DNA of 64,000 nucleotides from Parasphingorhabdus litoris DSM 22379 (lineage in GTDB: Bacteria; Pseudomonadota; Alphaproteobacteria; Sphingomonadales; Sphingomonadaceae). Below, one piece after another: positions 35,945 to 44,800 of the stretch. Both the position numbers and the translations under genes were made by a program. The DNA lies in the NCBI RefSeq assembly GCF_020906275.1, contig NZ_CP086727.1, positions 2,480,001 through 2,544,000 of the forward strand, given 5' to 3'. Positions within the stretch are counted from its first letter, which is position 1. The number at the start of each line of letters is the position of its first letter. The notes below the pieces were generated by a model, which saw nothing but the letters and a program-made list of their open reading frames with translations, searched no databases and was not told the DNA's origin.

Positions 35945-36658
35945 ATGCGCCCATCAGGACGCGCGCTGGACGAGATGCGCGCTATTACTATCGAGACCGG
36001 ATTTACCAAACATGCGGAAGGGTCTTGCCTGATCAGCTTTGGTGAAACGCGGGTGCTGTGCACCGCCAGCATCGAAGAGCGCATTCCGCCATGGCTGCGC
36101 GGCAAAGGAGAAGGCTGGGTCACCGGCGAATATTCAATGCTACCCCGCGCCACCCATACCCGTGGTTCCCGTGAAGCAGCTCGCGGCAAGCAATCCGGTA
36201 GAACGCAAGAAATTCAACGCCTTATTGGCCGCTCTTTACGCGCCGTAGTCGATCTTAAAAAACTGGGAGAACGTCAGATTACGCTGGATTGCGATGTTAT
36301 CCAGGCTGACGGCGGAACACGCACGGCGTCAATCAGCGGAGCCTGGGTTGCGTTGCGGCTCGCAGTCAACGGTTTGCTTGACGAAAAACTCATCAGTGAA
36401 GATCCGATTGAACAGAAAATCGCGGCAATCAGTTGCGGTATCTACAACGGCAATCCTGTGCTCGACCTGGACTATGACGAGGATAGCAATGCCGGTGCCG
36501 ATGCCAATTTTGTTCTGACGGGTGATGGCAATATAGCTGAAGCGCAGGCCACGGCAGAAGGCGAAACATTTGATGATGAAGGCCTGATGCGCTTGATGCG
36601 ATTGGCCAAAATCGGTTGCGGCCAGATTTTCGAAGCGCAGGAAAAAGCGGTTTCATAG
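35945..36658 (+). CDS. rph: Ribonuclease PH
   Basis: RNase PH trims the 3' ends of tRNA precursors by phosphorolysis. The 237 aa protein starts [19 protein letters not shown] and contains [50 protein letters not shown] and [19 protein letters not shown], all family signatures. ATG 35945 is chosen (SD AGGAGA 6-7 bases upstream) over an open 19-codon extension. It is followed 8 bases later by rdgB, a common pairing. Confidence 0.95.
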   Translation: MRPSGRALDEMRAITIETGFTKHAEGSCLISFGETRVLCTASIEERIPPWLRGKGEGWVTGEYSMLPRATHTRGSREAARGKQSGRTQEIQRLIGRSLRAVVDLKKLGERQITLDCDVIQADGGTRTASISGAWVALRLAVNGLLDEKLISEDPIEQKIAAISCGIYNGNPVLDLDYDEDSNAGADANFVLTGDGNIAEAQATAEGETFDDEGLMRLMRLAKIGCGQIFEAQEKAVS

Positions 36659-36666
36659 GCACTGCC

Positions 36667-37299
36667 ATGGCTGATCACCGCAAACTGGAACCCGGCAAAC
36701 TCGTCATAGCGAGCCATAATCAGGGCAAAGTTCGAGAGATCCGAGCGCTTCTGGCACCCTTTGGCATTGAGCCAGTTTCTGCCGGTGAACTGGACCTGCC
36801 AGAACCGGAAGAAACAGGTACAACATTTGCCGAAAATGCCTTGCTGAAGGCGCGAGCCAGCGCGGAAGGCGCCAATTGTGTTGCACTGGCTGATGACAGC
36901 GGACTGTGTGTAGCGGCACTGGACGGAGCACCCGGTGTTTACACTGCCGATTGGGCGGAGGCAGATAGCTATGAGGGCGGCCCCGGTCGCGACTGGTATA
37001 TGGCCATGGGTAAGGTCGAAGGAAAACTGTCTGAACTCGGGCCAAATACCGATCGCAGCGCCTATTTTACCTGCACCCTCGCCCTCGCCTGGCCTGACGG
37101 GCACTCAGAACTATTTGAAGGTCGCATACAAGGCAATCTGGTCTGGCCACCCCGCGGAACGCTCGGCTTCGGTTACGATCCGGTCTTTCAACCCATTGGC
37201 TTCGAACAGACTTTTGCAGAGCTTGATCCACAGCAGAAGCACGACATGAGCCACCGCGCAGATGCGTTCGAGAAGCTCGTCAAAGCCTGTTTCGACTGA
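36667..37299 (+). CDS. rdgB: XTP/dITP diphosphatase (RdgB/HAM1)
   Basis: This enzyme hydrolyses non-canonical purine triphosphates (dITP, XTP) to monophosphates, cleaning the nucleotide pool. The 210 aa protein has the HAM1 start [15 protein letters not shown], the substrate loop [20 protein letters not shown] in pieces, and the C-terminal [13 protein letters not shown] and [14 protein letters not shown] 36667 is chosen over the open 17-codon extension because it begins the family N-terminus. It lies 8 bases after rph. Confidence 0.93.
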   Translation: MADHRKLEPGKLVIASHNQGKVREIRALLAPFGIEPVSAGELDLPEPEETGTTFAENALLKARASAEGANCVALADDSGLCVAALDGAPGVYTADWAEADSYEGGPGRDWYMAMGKVEGKLSELGPNTDRSAYFTCTLALAWPDGHSELFEGRIQGNLVWPPRGTLGFGYDPVFQPIGFEQTFAELDPQQKHDMSHRADAFEKLVKACFD

Positions 37300-37312
37300 A
37301 CCTGCCTGATGA

Positions 37313-37981
37313 TCAGGGTACGGTTCTGCCAATAAAATTACCTGGCGGACTGTAGCGACATACCAGCACATCGCGACTGCTGTTGCTTGCAAGTCCACAA
37401 CCAATCTGTGTCGTTTCACGCCAAATGATTTGCGTATAGTGGCCTACATCCTGCCATCGACCTGTGGAACTGACGTCGGGGAATGTGCCCGCAACGAAGA
37501 AGCGCTTCTCGCTAATCCAGCCGTCCACCATATCCTGGAATGAAAATGCCCCGGCGGTGCCTGCCCAGAGATTCTCTCCCTGATTGGGCCTTGAAGAACC
37601 GGGACTATGTTCAAAACGGCCATTGGCAATAAGTGTTTCGGCATAGTCCTGTGCCGCGGCGCTAAGAGCAGCATCCAATTCCACAGCGGGAACGCCAACT
37701 TCCGCGCGCTCGGCATTATGCGCTGCCAGCATGACCTGTAGCATCGTGCTGCCAGGCGGTGTCGGAGTAGGCGTTGGCGTTGGCGTTGGCGTTGGTGTGG
37801 GCGCCGGCGTCGGAGTTGGTGTGGGTGTAGGAGCAGGCGTCGGTGTCGGGCTGGGCGCTGGAGATCCGGGCAAGGTTACATCCGGAGAACCTCCGGTTTC
37901 ACCGCCACAGCCAACCAAAAGCGCGAGCATTGCTGCTTGCACGAAATAATGTCGATGCCTAGTGATGCGTTGATGCTTCAT
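37313..37981 (-). CDS. CAP (SCP/PR1) domain lipoprotein with Pro-Thr linker
   Basis: A 222 aa protein. The lipoprotein signal [25 protein letters not shown] ends in the lipobox LVGC, so the mature N-terminus would be lipidated Cys25. A Pro-Thr repeat linker follows (about residues 40-75), then a CAP domain with [39 protein letters not shown] and [12 protein letters not shown], the CAP1-4 signatures. The function of bacterial CAP proteins is largely unknown; cell-surface or wall association is likely. The start lies close to the divergent hemW gene. Confidence 0.85.
   Translation of the reverse strand: MKHQRITRHRHYFVQAAMLALLVGCGGETGGSPDVTLPGSPAPSPTPTPAPTPTPTPTPAPTPTPTPTPTPTPTPPGSTMLQVMLAAHNAERAEVGVPAVELDAALSAAAQDYAETLIANGRFEHSPGSSRPNQGENLWAGTAGAFSFQDMVDGWISEKRFFVAGTFPDVSSTGRWQDVGHYTQIIWRETTQIGCGLASNSSRDVLVCRYSPPGNFIGRTVP
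37755..37860 (-). repeat. Short tandem repeat encoding a Pro-Thr linker
   Basis: Hexanucleotide-type repeats (GGCGTT/GGTGTT/GGCGTC units on the plus strand) encode [15 protein letters not shown] protein. The low complexity makes length change by slippage possible. Confidence 0.7.
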
Positions 37982-38011
37982 AACCCGTCCTCTCCCACGT
38001 CAGCGAAGCAG

Positions 38012-39169
38012 ATGAACCATGAAGAGATTGCTCTCTATATTCATTGGCCGTTCTGTATCGCCAAATGTCCCTATTGTGACTTCAACAGCCACGTGCGCGA
38101 TCAAGTCGACTATGACACATGGCAGAACGCCCTCTTTCTCGATCTCAGACATGAATATAAAGTTAACCCAAGTCCTCGGATTAACTCGGTTTTTTTCGGC
38201 GGGGGCACCCCGTCGTTAATGCCCCCTCGGCTCGTCGCAGAGCTGATGGCCGAGGCAGATAAGTTGTGGGGACTCAATGAACGTTGCGAGATCACGCTGG
38301 AGGCCAATCCGTCTTCGGTAGAGGCGGCCAGATTTTCAGATCTGGCATCGGCTGGAGTCAACAGAGTTTCACTTGGATTACAGTCACTTGATGATCATAG
38401 CTTACATTTTTTAGGACGCACACATGATGTCAAAGAAGGGCTTGCGGCACTTGAAACAGCGCAGCGGAATTTCGCCCGAGTCAGCTTTGACCTAATTTAT
38501 GCACGTCCTGGCCAATCCTTGCACGATTGGCAGTCAGAACTTGGCCGAGCCCTTCGTTTTGGCACCAGTCATATGTCACTCTATCAGCTCACCATCGAAC
38601 CCGGTACCCGCTTTGAAACACTAGTCAGAACCGGCCAACTTGTTCCTGCCGATGATGATCATAGTGCTGATCTATTCGATCTCACGCAGGAGATGACAAT
38701 GGCAGCCGGTTTGCCGGCCTATGAGATCAGCAACCATGCCCGGATCGGCGAGGAGAGCCGTCATAATCTTACCTATTGGCGCTATGGTGACTATGTTGGC
38801 GTCGGCGCGGGCGCGCATGGACGACGGAAAGGAAAAGCAACAGAACGCCACAAGAAACCTGAAAACTTCCTGTCGGCAATTGAACGGAACGGCAATGGCC
38901 TCAAAGTTGAGCAGCCGCTTTCGTCCCAAGTGCAGGCAACAGAAGCACTGATGATGGGGCTTCGTTTGAGAGAAGGCATTGATTTGGAAGCCTTGTCAGA
39001 AAAGACCGGATTGGCAATCAATATGATGGTCAACAGCGCAGAAATCGGAACGCTCGCAGCCTTGGACCTGGTCCATCGGGAAGGTAATATTCTGACGATC
39101 AAGCCTAAGGGCATGCCGTTACTGGATGCGCTGTTACCGAGGATCATAGCAGACGCGCTATGCGCTTGA
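38012..39169 (+). CDS. hemW: Radical SAM heme chaperone HemW
   Basis: HemW is a radical-SAM family protein that transfers heme and was once annotated as coproporphyrinogen oxidase. With ATG 38012 the protein starts MNHEEIALYIHWPFC; the [4Fe-4S] cysteines are C15, C19 and C22 (CIAKCPYC), followed by FFGGGTPSLMPP and NRVSLGLQSLDDHSL. ATG 37973 is an alternative that adds 13 residues. HemW lacks the extra tryptophan-cysteine motif found in HemN (WYCGC), in agreement with this sequence. It is near rdgB, as in many alphaproteobacteria. Confidence 0.9.
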   Translation: MNHEEIALYIHWPFCIAKCPYCDFNSHVRDQVDYDTWQNALFLDLRHEYKVNPSPRINSVFFGGGTPSLMPPRLVAELMAEADKLWGLNERCEITLEANPSSVEAARFSDLASAGVNRVSLGLQSLDDHSLHFLGRTHDVKEGLAALETAQRNFARVSFDLIYARPGQSLHDWQSELGRALRFGTSHMSLYQLTIEPGTRFETLVRTGQLVPADDDHSADLFDLTQEMTMAAGLPAYEISNHARIGEESRHNLTYWRYGDYVGVGAGAHGRRKGKATERHKKPENFLSAIERNGNGLKVEQPLSSQVQATEALMMGLRLREGIDLEALSEKTGLAINMMVNSAEIGTLAALDLVHREGNILTIKPKGMPLLDALLPRIIADALCA

Positions 39170-39226
39170 TCCCGACAAGTAACGCCGCATTTGGACTTTA
39201 GCCACAAGCGCTGCTAGATTCTGTTC

Positions 39227-40126
39227 ATGGAAAGCGCCCATACTCTTGTGCAGGAATTTTCTCGTCATTTGCGCGAAGGAAGAAGGCGTTCGAAACATAC
39301 TGTTCGCGCCTATGTCACAACGGCCGAAAGATTTTGCACCTTTCTGACGGAGCATATTGGTAACGCTGTCGGTCGTTCAGAAATCAAGGCCCTTCAACAA
39401 TCTGATATCCGATCTTATCTCGCCTTTCGAAGAGCTGACGGCCTCACCAACAACAGCGCTGCGAGAGAGTTGTCAGCTATTCATGCCTTTCTCAAATTTG
39501 TCGGGGGAGACGAAAGCAAGATACCGAAAATAAAGGGGCCCAAAGTTACTCGCGGTGTGCCGCGTCCTGCCTCTCCTGATGATATCGTTACAATGGCGGA
39601 AGATATTGCAGAAAGTGCAGGCAATGACTGGATTGGCGCTCGCGATTGGGCGGTCTTGCTTTTACTGTACGGATCCGGTCTGCGGATCAGCGAAGCACTA
39701 GACTTGACCGGTGCTGCCCTGCCATTGTCCGATACGTTGCGGGTTACCGGGAAACGTGGAAAGACCCGAATAGTTCCACTATTGCCGCAGGTACGCGAAG
39801 CGATCGAAAGCTACATTGCTCTGTGTCCACATGACATGAGTGCAGAGCAAACCATCTTTCGCGGCAAGCGAGGCGGGCCACTTTCACCCAATTTGATCCG
39901 GCGCGTAGTTCAGAAAGCGCGTGGGAAACTAAGCCTTTCGGAAAAAATCACACCTCATGCCCTTCGTCACAGCTTCGCCACCCACCTACTTGCCGGTGGA
40001 GCCGATCTGCGGAGCCTGCAAGAACTGCTTGGCCACGCGAGTTTGAGTTCGACACAGGTTTATACAGCAGTCGATGCGGCGCATCTTTTAGATGTGTATC
40101 AGAATGCCCATCCGAGAGCAGACTGA
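39227..40126 (+). CDS. xerC: Tyrosine recombinase XerC
   Basis: XerC with XerD resolves chromosome dimers at dif. The 299 aa protein has an N-terminal SAM-like core-binding domain (RRRSKHTVRAYVTTAERFC) and the catalytic domain: Arg in GSGLRISEALDL, Lys in VTGKRGKTRIVPL, HALRHSFATHLLAGGADLRS (H-x-x-R), GHASLSSTQVYTAV with the nucleophile Tyr. The length matches XerC/D. It is distinguished from a phage integrase by length, lack of an extended N-terminus and housekeeping context. Confidence 0.9.
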   Translation: MESAHTLVQEFSRHLREGRRRSKHTVRAYVTTAERFCTFLTEHIGNAVGRSEIKALQQSDIRSYLAFRRADGLTNNSAARELSAIHAFLKFVGGDESKIPKIKGPKVTRGVPRPASPDDIVTMAEDIAESAGNDWIGARDWAVLLLLYGSGLRISEALDLTGAALPLSDTLRVTGKRGKTRIVPLLPQVREAIESYIALCPHDMSAEQTIFRGKRGGPLSPNLIRRVVQKARGKLSLSEKITPHALRHSFATHLLAGGADLRSLQELLGHASLSSTQVYTAVDAAHLLDVYQNAHPRAD

Positions 40127-40321
40127 ATTTTATGTGAAGAGTGCTTTGAGCGCAGAAGTGGCTTTAGAATTTGAATGAATTGCATCGGCGTTTAAAACAC
40201 CTTCGAATATTATCTTTGACGGATAATTTGATCTTTTATATTTTCAGCAACCAAATTTTGTTTGAAAATATTTTTAGATGGATATCGATTACTTAAGCTT
40301 AACTCGAGGGGGTATAAAATT

Positions 40322-41149
40322 GTGGTAGAATTCACTCATTCAATCATGCGAGCTGCGGTCTGGAATCTCGCTGGCTTTAGCTTGCAGGGCAAACCTATAG
40401 GAATATCGGCAAATTCGAATAAGGCGAAAAATCAAGCACAAGGACTAGCTTTGCTCGATGCAGAGTTGGTAACTCTCGTGGAAGTATCGCCGATAAGCTA
40501 TTTGGACAGTTTGATAAAAAAATTGGCAGACTTTGGGGTTGAATATCAGAAAGTGATCTTACCTCAAAAAAAGGGGAACATTCATATTGGCTTTCTGCAT
40601 AAGCCAGGGATAAACGTTACTAATCCAAGATTTATCGAAGGTTCTGAAGGTACATACAAGGGAGGGCGACAGGCGATTGCAGTTGATGTTAAAGTGGGAA
40701 AACTATCGGCCACAGTAATTGGTGTACACCTTAAATCTGGTCGCAATAAACAGCAGCAAAAAACTCGAGACAGTCAGTGCAAGGCAATTGGTAACTATAT
40801 TACTGAGTTGCAACAGACTCCGGGTTTTAAAACTCGGGCCATTTTCCTGATGGGTGATTTCAATATGATTCCCGGCCAGGATGTATCCAACTTTCATCAT
40901 TTAGGCGGTGACGATACCATGGATTTTGTGTCTTCCTGGGATTTACAAGATCGGTTCTCCCATATTCTTGAAAAAGGTCGAGCAAATTTGCTTGATGGGT
41001 TTGCAGTTAGTCGAACTTATTCGACAGACTACATCAAAGGCAGTTTGCGATTGTTCCCGATGCATTGGACTATGGATATGGGACGTGAGACTTTCAGAAA
41101 GAATGTGTCCGACCATCTACCTTTCGTTGCCAGCTTCAAAATTTACTGA
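40322..41149 (+). CDS. Endonuclease/exonuclease/phosphatase (EEP) family protein, AT-rich
   Basis: A 275 aa protein with the EEP fold: MRAAVWNLAGFSLQG at the first strand, VIGVHLKSGRNKQQQ, then LMGDFNMIPGQD (the GDFN catalytic motif) near the middle and SDHLPFVASF (SDH motif) at the C-terminus. It could act on nucleic acid or phosphoesters. GTG 40322 is chosen because AGGGGG precedes it by 9 bases; ATG 40346 is an alternative. Base use is strikingly AT-rich compared with its neighbours, a sign of transfer. It sits just after xerC. Confidence 0.75.
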   Translation: MVEFTHSIMRAAVWNLAGFSLQGKPIGISANSNKAKNQAQGLALLDAELVTLVEVSPISYLDSLIKKLADFGVEYQKVILPQKKGNIHIGFLHKPGINVTNPRFIEGSEGTYKGGRQAIAVDVKVGKLSATVIGVHLKSGRNKQQQKTRDSQCKAIGNYITELQQTPGFKTRAIFLMGDFNMIPGQDVSNFHHLGGDDTMDFVSSWDLQDRFSHILEKGRANLLDGFAVSRTYSTDYIKGSLRLFPMHWTMDMGRETFRKNVSDHLPFVASFKIY

Positions 41150-41270
41150 ATATCCAGCTGAATGCGTGGCCGACTAGTCAGATGACGATCCATAGATAGT
41201 AAAGTCATATCTGTTATTGGTGCTAAATCGGGCGTAAAGTTGAAACACAAACGGCTGGCGCTTTTCCGAG

Positions 41271-41299
41271 AAAAGCGGGGTGGGCAAAAAGCCCACCCC
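41271..41299 (-). terminator. Rho-independent terminator of the OmpA-family gene
   Basis: GGGGTGGGC-AAAAA-GCCCACCCC (41277-41299) is a perfect 9-base stem just past the stop at 41307; on the minus strand it is followed by GCTTTT (41276-41271). Confidence 0.75.
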
Positions 41300-41306
41300 T
41301 TAAAAT

Positions 41307-42182
41307 TTAAAGGCCCTCAACACTCTTGCTGACCATGATGTTCACCGCCACGCGTCGGTTCTGCGCTTTGCCTTCTCGAGTGGTGTTGTCCGCCTGCGGG
41401 TCTGCTTCAGCCATACCCGTGGGTGTCAGCATGCGATATGGCTTCCAGCCACAAGCCTGCTGAATGTGGTTGACGACGCGGCTGGCCCGTCTCTCACTAA
41501 GTACCTGGTTATATTCCTGGCTTCCGACAGAGTCGGTATAGCCAACAACCAGCAGCAAGGCATTATCCATGGCTTCGGCCTGTGCTGCCGTGTCGCAAAG
41601 CTCTTGCTCTGCTTGCTGCGTCAGCCTCCATTTACCGGTGTCAAAATACACATTCGTAGTGCCTTTGATATTATATTTGTCGATATCTCCAACACGTCCG
41701 CGCAGCGCTTCGGTTGCTGCTGTCTGTTCGGCAAAGCCCTGCGCCGTGCCGTTACGGATCATGCTAGCAGTCTTAAGATCCCGATCGCGTAGACTGATGC
41801 GGCTGGCAACTAGTCCGTCACCCCATTCGACAGTTTTTACTGTGACCGGCAAACCATTGAGCAGGGAATCGCTAGCAAGCTTGCTACGACCAAGACCTAA
41901 AAAACCTTTGCTGGCTTTAATTTCGGTGGCCTCTGCAACAGTAATCGGTGTGTTGCTACCATCAGCGCTGGTAACCATCATTCTGTCGGCTTTGCGCGCA
42001 GAGATGAAACCTTCAACATCCGGTCCTTCGGGAAGGCCAGATAGATCAGCCGGCGGCAATCCGGTGACAGTAATATCTGTTTCGTTCAACTGATCCTGCT
42101 GCGCAAACGCAACATTCGGTGCCGCTATGGCAGCCGTGGCAAGCAACAACGCAATCTTCGAACTTTTGGAAATGTTATTCAT
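41307..42182 (-). CDS. OmpA family outer-membrane/peptidoglycan-binding protein
   Basis: A 291 aa protein with a signal peptide (MNNISKSSKIALLLATA ... NVAFAQ) and a C-terminal OmpA peptidoglycan-binding domain starting near residue 175: INVYFDTGKW-like entry (NVYFDTGKWRLTQQA), VVGYTDSVGSQEYN, LSERRASRVVNHIQ, and NRRVAVNIM near the end. The middle (residues 30-170) is of unknown fold, with no obvious beta-barrel pattern. It likely links the outer membrane to peptidoglycan. It stands alone and ends at a strong terminator. Confidence 0.85.
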   Translation of the reverse strand: MNNISKSSKIALLLATAAIAAPNVAFAQQDQLNETDITVTGLPPADLSGLPEGPDVEGFISARKADRMMVTSADGSNTPITVAEATEIKASKGFLGLGRSKLASDSLLNGLPVTVKTVEWGDGLVASRISLRDRDLKTASMIRNGTAQGFAEQTAATEALRGRVGDIDKYNIKGTTNVYFDTGKWRLTQQAEQELCDTAAQAEAMDNALLLVVGYTDSVGSQEYNQVLSERRASRVVNHIQQACGWKPYRMLTPTGMAEADPQADNTTREGKAQNRRVAVNIMVSKSVEGL

Positions 42183-42647
42183 TGTTCTACTCCTTCAAAC
42201 AATAGCATATGGCCCCGCATTCAATTGCTTCTCGTCTGACCGAACCCTGGTTAGCGTATCCGGCAGTCTAAATTCCCCTCATCTCGCTACACAAGACATG
42301 CAATATGGAAGACCTCAGTGTTCAGAGCACCCTTTCTGATACATGAACACTATCGATAAAACGGTTGGTTTTGCAGATAATGCGAGCATATGGTGCGATG
42401 AACAGTTTCTGCTGACAAAAGATGGGCATCCCGAAGCGGAAGAATCGGCATCCCGAGATAAGATGGCGTTGGTTTGTCACGAAGACTGTTTCACAACAGT
42501 GAATATATGCACCCTCAGGCCCAGCTTTTGGGTGTATTTTTAAGATGTAAGGATATTCTTCAACGACGAGACTGCTTGTTACCCGAACAGTTTTGTCAGT
42601 CGCACCCTTTGGGTGCCATGATACACTCGCGGCATAGGAGAATGACT
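42183..42647. other. Divergent intergenic region
   Basis: 465 bases between the OmpA-family gene and the molybdoenzyme. Small open frames here (for example 42343-42543) have no SD and no family features. The promoters of both genes should be here, but I cannot pick them out. Confidence 0.4.
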
Positions 42648-44786
42648 ATGGCCGTCCAGACCAAAAGAAGTTTTTGTCGTTTTTGCCACGCCAGCTGTGC
42701 GATGCTGGTTGATGTGGAGGATGACAAAGTCGTTGCTGTGCGCGGCGACAAGGAAGATCATCTGTTCAACGGCTATACCTGTATCAAAGGCCGACAGCTT
42801 ACCGATATGCATAACCTGCCAGACCGAATGATAACGAGTAAAATCCGGCAGAAAGACAGCTCGTTTAAAGATATCTCTACAGCAGAGGCACTCGCGCTGG
42901 CCGGCGCCAGAATGAAGAAAATGGTCGAGGATCACGGCCCCCACAGTGTCGCAGTCTATTGCGGTACTAATGCGTTTCAGAATAGCGCCGTTCTTGGAAC
43001 ATCCTACGCTTTCGCGCAGGGCATCGGATCACGCAATTGGTACACTAGCGTCACAGTCGATCAGCCGGCGAAAGTTTTCACCACAGCCCGTTATGGCATG
43101 TGGATGGGCGGCGGCAATACTTTCACCGATTCTGATGTCGCGATGTTTTTCGGCAATAATCCGATCGTCTCACATTATTCCGGTGGGATGCCGACATCCT
43201 CTCCATCCCGCGGCCTTCGCGATGCGCAAGACCGTGGATTGAAGTTGATCGTGGTGGACCCCCGCGTCAGCGACATGGCCAGACGCGCTGATGTTCATCT
43301 GCCGGTGAAACCGGGTGAAGATCCCGCCCTGCTCGCTGGGATGCTCAACGTTATTTTTGAAGAGAAGTTGTTTGACCAGAATTTTGTGGCGGCCCATGTT
43401 GATGGTGTTGAAGAATTGGAAGCTGCGGTCAAATTGATGACCCCTGATGTAGCAGCAAGGCGCGCGGGCGTTGAAAAAGATGAACTGATCAAGGCAGCCC
43501 GAATGTTTGCCGGAGCAAATAAAGGGCGTGTGGTTACCGGAACAGGACCAGAAATGGCTGGCAATGGTACGCTGACCGAATATCTCGTTGCATCGCTGAA
43601 CATCCTGTGTGCACGTTTCAATCAGGAAGGAGAGAAAGTCTCCGCTCCGATGGTTTTCAACCCGCTCAGCGGTATGCCGAAAAAAGCACAGGTTGCGCCG
43701 CCCACTCCGATGTTTGGTGAGGGTTTCCCCAAATCCCGTATCCGGGGTCTCGGTCATCTGGGGAAGGAAATGCCCTGCAATGTGCTGGCTGACGAAATAC
43801 TGACGCCAGGCGAAGGCCAGATAAAGGCGTTTATCTCAATCGGTGGGAATCCTGAAATTGCCTTTCCCGATCAGCAGAAGGTTCGCCGCGCACTCGATGA
43901 ATGTGAGCTTTTCATCCAAATAGATCCATGGATGTCGGCCAGCGCCAAACGCGCCGATATAATTCTAGCGCCCAGCATGTGTCTGGAGCGCGAGGACATC
44001 AACAACGTATCCGACGCGTTTACCGAAGAAGCCTATGCGCATTATACTGAGGCCATGGTTCCAGCACCTGGAGATACGATGGACGAATATGAAATGTTGT
44101 GGTGGTTAGCCAAACATATGGGAATTGAGATGCACTATCCTGGCGGATCGGTATCGATGGACGAATGCCCGGACAAGGCCACGGTGCTCGACCTGATTTG
44201 CGAAGGTTCGCTGCTGAAACCTAGCAAGGCCAAGGCAGATGCGGCAGCATTGGAGCGCAAGGGCGCGGCCATTACATATGATGAACTGCATCCTGTAGTC
44301 GGTCCGGCGGATCCGGACAGCGAGAACCGCTTCAACCTGAATGCCGGTGCCATGCCAAGTGAGTTGATTGATTATGCTAACAACGACCCCGCTAAGGACG
44401 GCTTCAACTTCCGCTTGATTTCTCGTCGATCTAAGCATCGCTATAATAGCAATGGTCACCCCTTTCCAAAGCTGGTCGAGAAAATGCCCACCAATCCGGC
44501 TTTTATTAACCCAGATGACATGGCCAAGGAGGGTATAAGCGATGGCGCGATCATCGAAATAACTTCACCAACCGCTTCGATTTTTGGCCTCGCCAAAGCG
44601 GATCATAAAGTGAGACCTGGGGTCATCTCGATGAGTCACGCCTTTGGCGACAGCGAGGCGGGCAAGGATGATGTGATGACCAAAGGTGGGTCAACGAACC
44701 GGCTAATTGTTGACGATGACCATATTGATCCGATTACTGGTCAAGCCATTCAAAGCGCAATTCCCGTTCGAGTAAGCGCGGCGTAG
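42648..44786 (+). CDS. Molybdopterin (bis-MGD) oxidoreductase of the DMSO reductase family
   Basis: A 712 aa catalytic subunit. The [4Fe-4S] cluster is bound by C10, C13 and C17 (FCRFCHASC) plus the later cysteine in GYTCIKG. Molybdopterin-binding segments include FFGNNPIVSHYSGGMP, VDPRVSDMARRADVHLPVKPG and ISIGGNPEIAFPDQQKV, and the C-terminal dinucleotide domain has SRRSKHRYNSNGHP. Where formate dehydrogenases have U/C, the corresponding TSVTVDQPAK segment shows an Asp, so this is probably not a formate dehydrogenase. No electron-transfer partner gene is adjacent. SD GGAG lies 7 bases before the ATG. The substrate is unknown. Confidence 0.83.
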   Translation: MAVQTKRSFCRFCHASCAMLVDVEDDKVVAVRGDKEDHLFNGYTCIKGRQLTDMHNLPDRMITSKIRQKDSSFKDISTAEALALAGARMKKMVEDHGPHSVAVYCGTNAFQNSAVLGTSYAFAQGIGSRNWYTSVTVDQPAKVFTTARYGMWMGGGNTFTDSDVAMFFGNNPIVSHYSGGMPTSSPSRGLRDAQDRGLKLIVVDPRVSDMARRADVHLPVKPGEDPALLAGMLNVIFEEKLFDQNFVAAHVDGVEELEAAVKLMTPDVAARRAGVEKDELIKAARMFAGANKGRVVTGTGPEMAGNGTLTEYLVASLNILCARFNQEGEKVSAPMVFNPLSGMPKKAQVAPPTPMFGEGFPKSRIRGLGHLGKEMPCNVLADEILTPGEGQIKAFISIGGNPEIAFPDQQKVRRALDECELFIQIDPWMSASAKRADIILAPSMCLEREDINNVSDAFTEEAYAHYTEAMVPAPGDTMDEYEMLWWLAKHMGIEMHYPGGSVSMDECPDKATVLDLICEGSLLKPSKAKADAAALERKGAAITYDELHPVVGPADPDSENRFNLNAGAMPSELIDYANNDPAKDGFNFRLISRRSKHRYNSNGHPFPKLVEKMPTNPAFINPDDMAKEGISDGAIIEITSPTASIFGLAKADHKVRPGVISMSHAFGDSEAGKDDVMTKGGSTNRLIVDDDHIDPITGQAIQSAIPVRVSAA

Positions 44787-44800
44787 CGATACCGGCAGGT

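Noticed and set aside
37755..37860. CRISPR-like array
   Set aside because: The units are 6 bases without spacers and encode a Pro-Thr linker in the frame of the CAP protein.
42343..42543. 66-codon frame upstream of the molybdoenzyme
   Set aside because: No SD or recognisable domain; the region is better explained as a promoter region.
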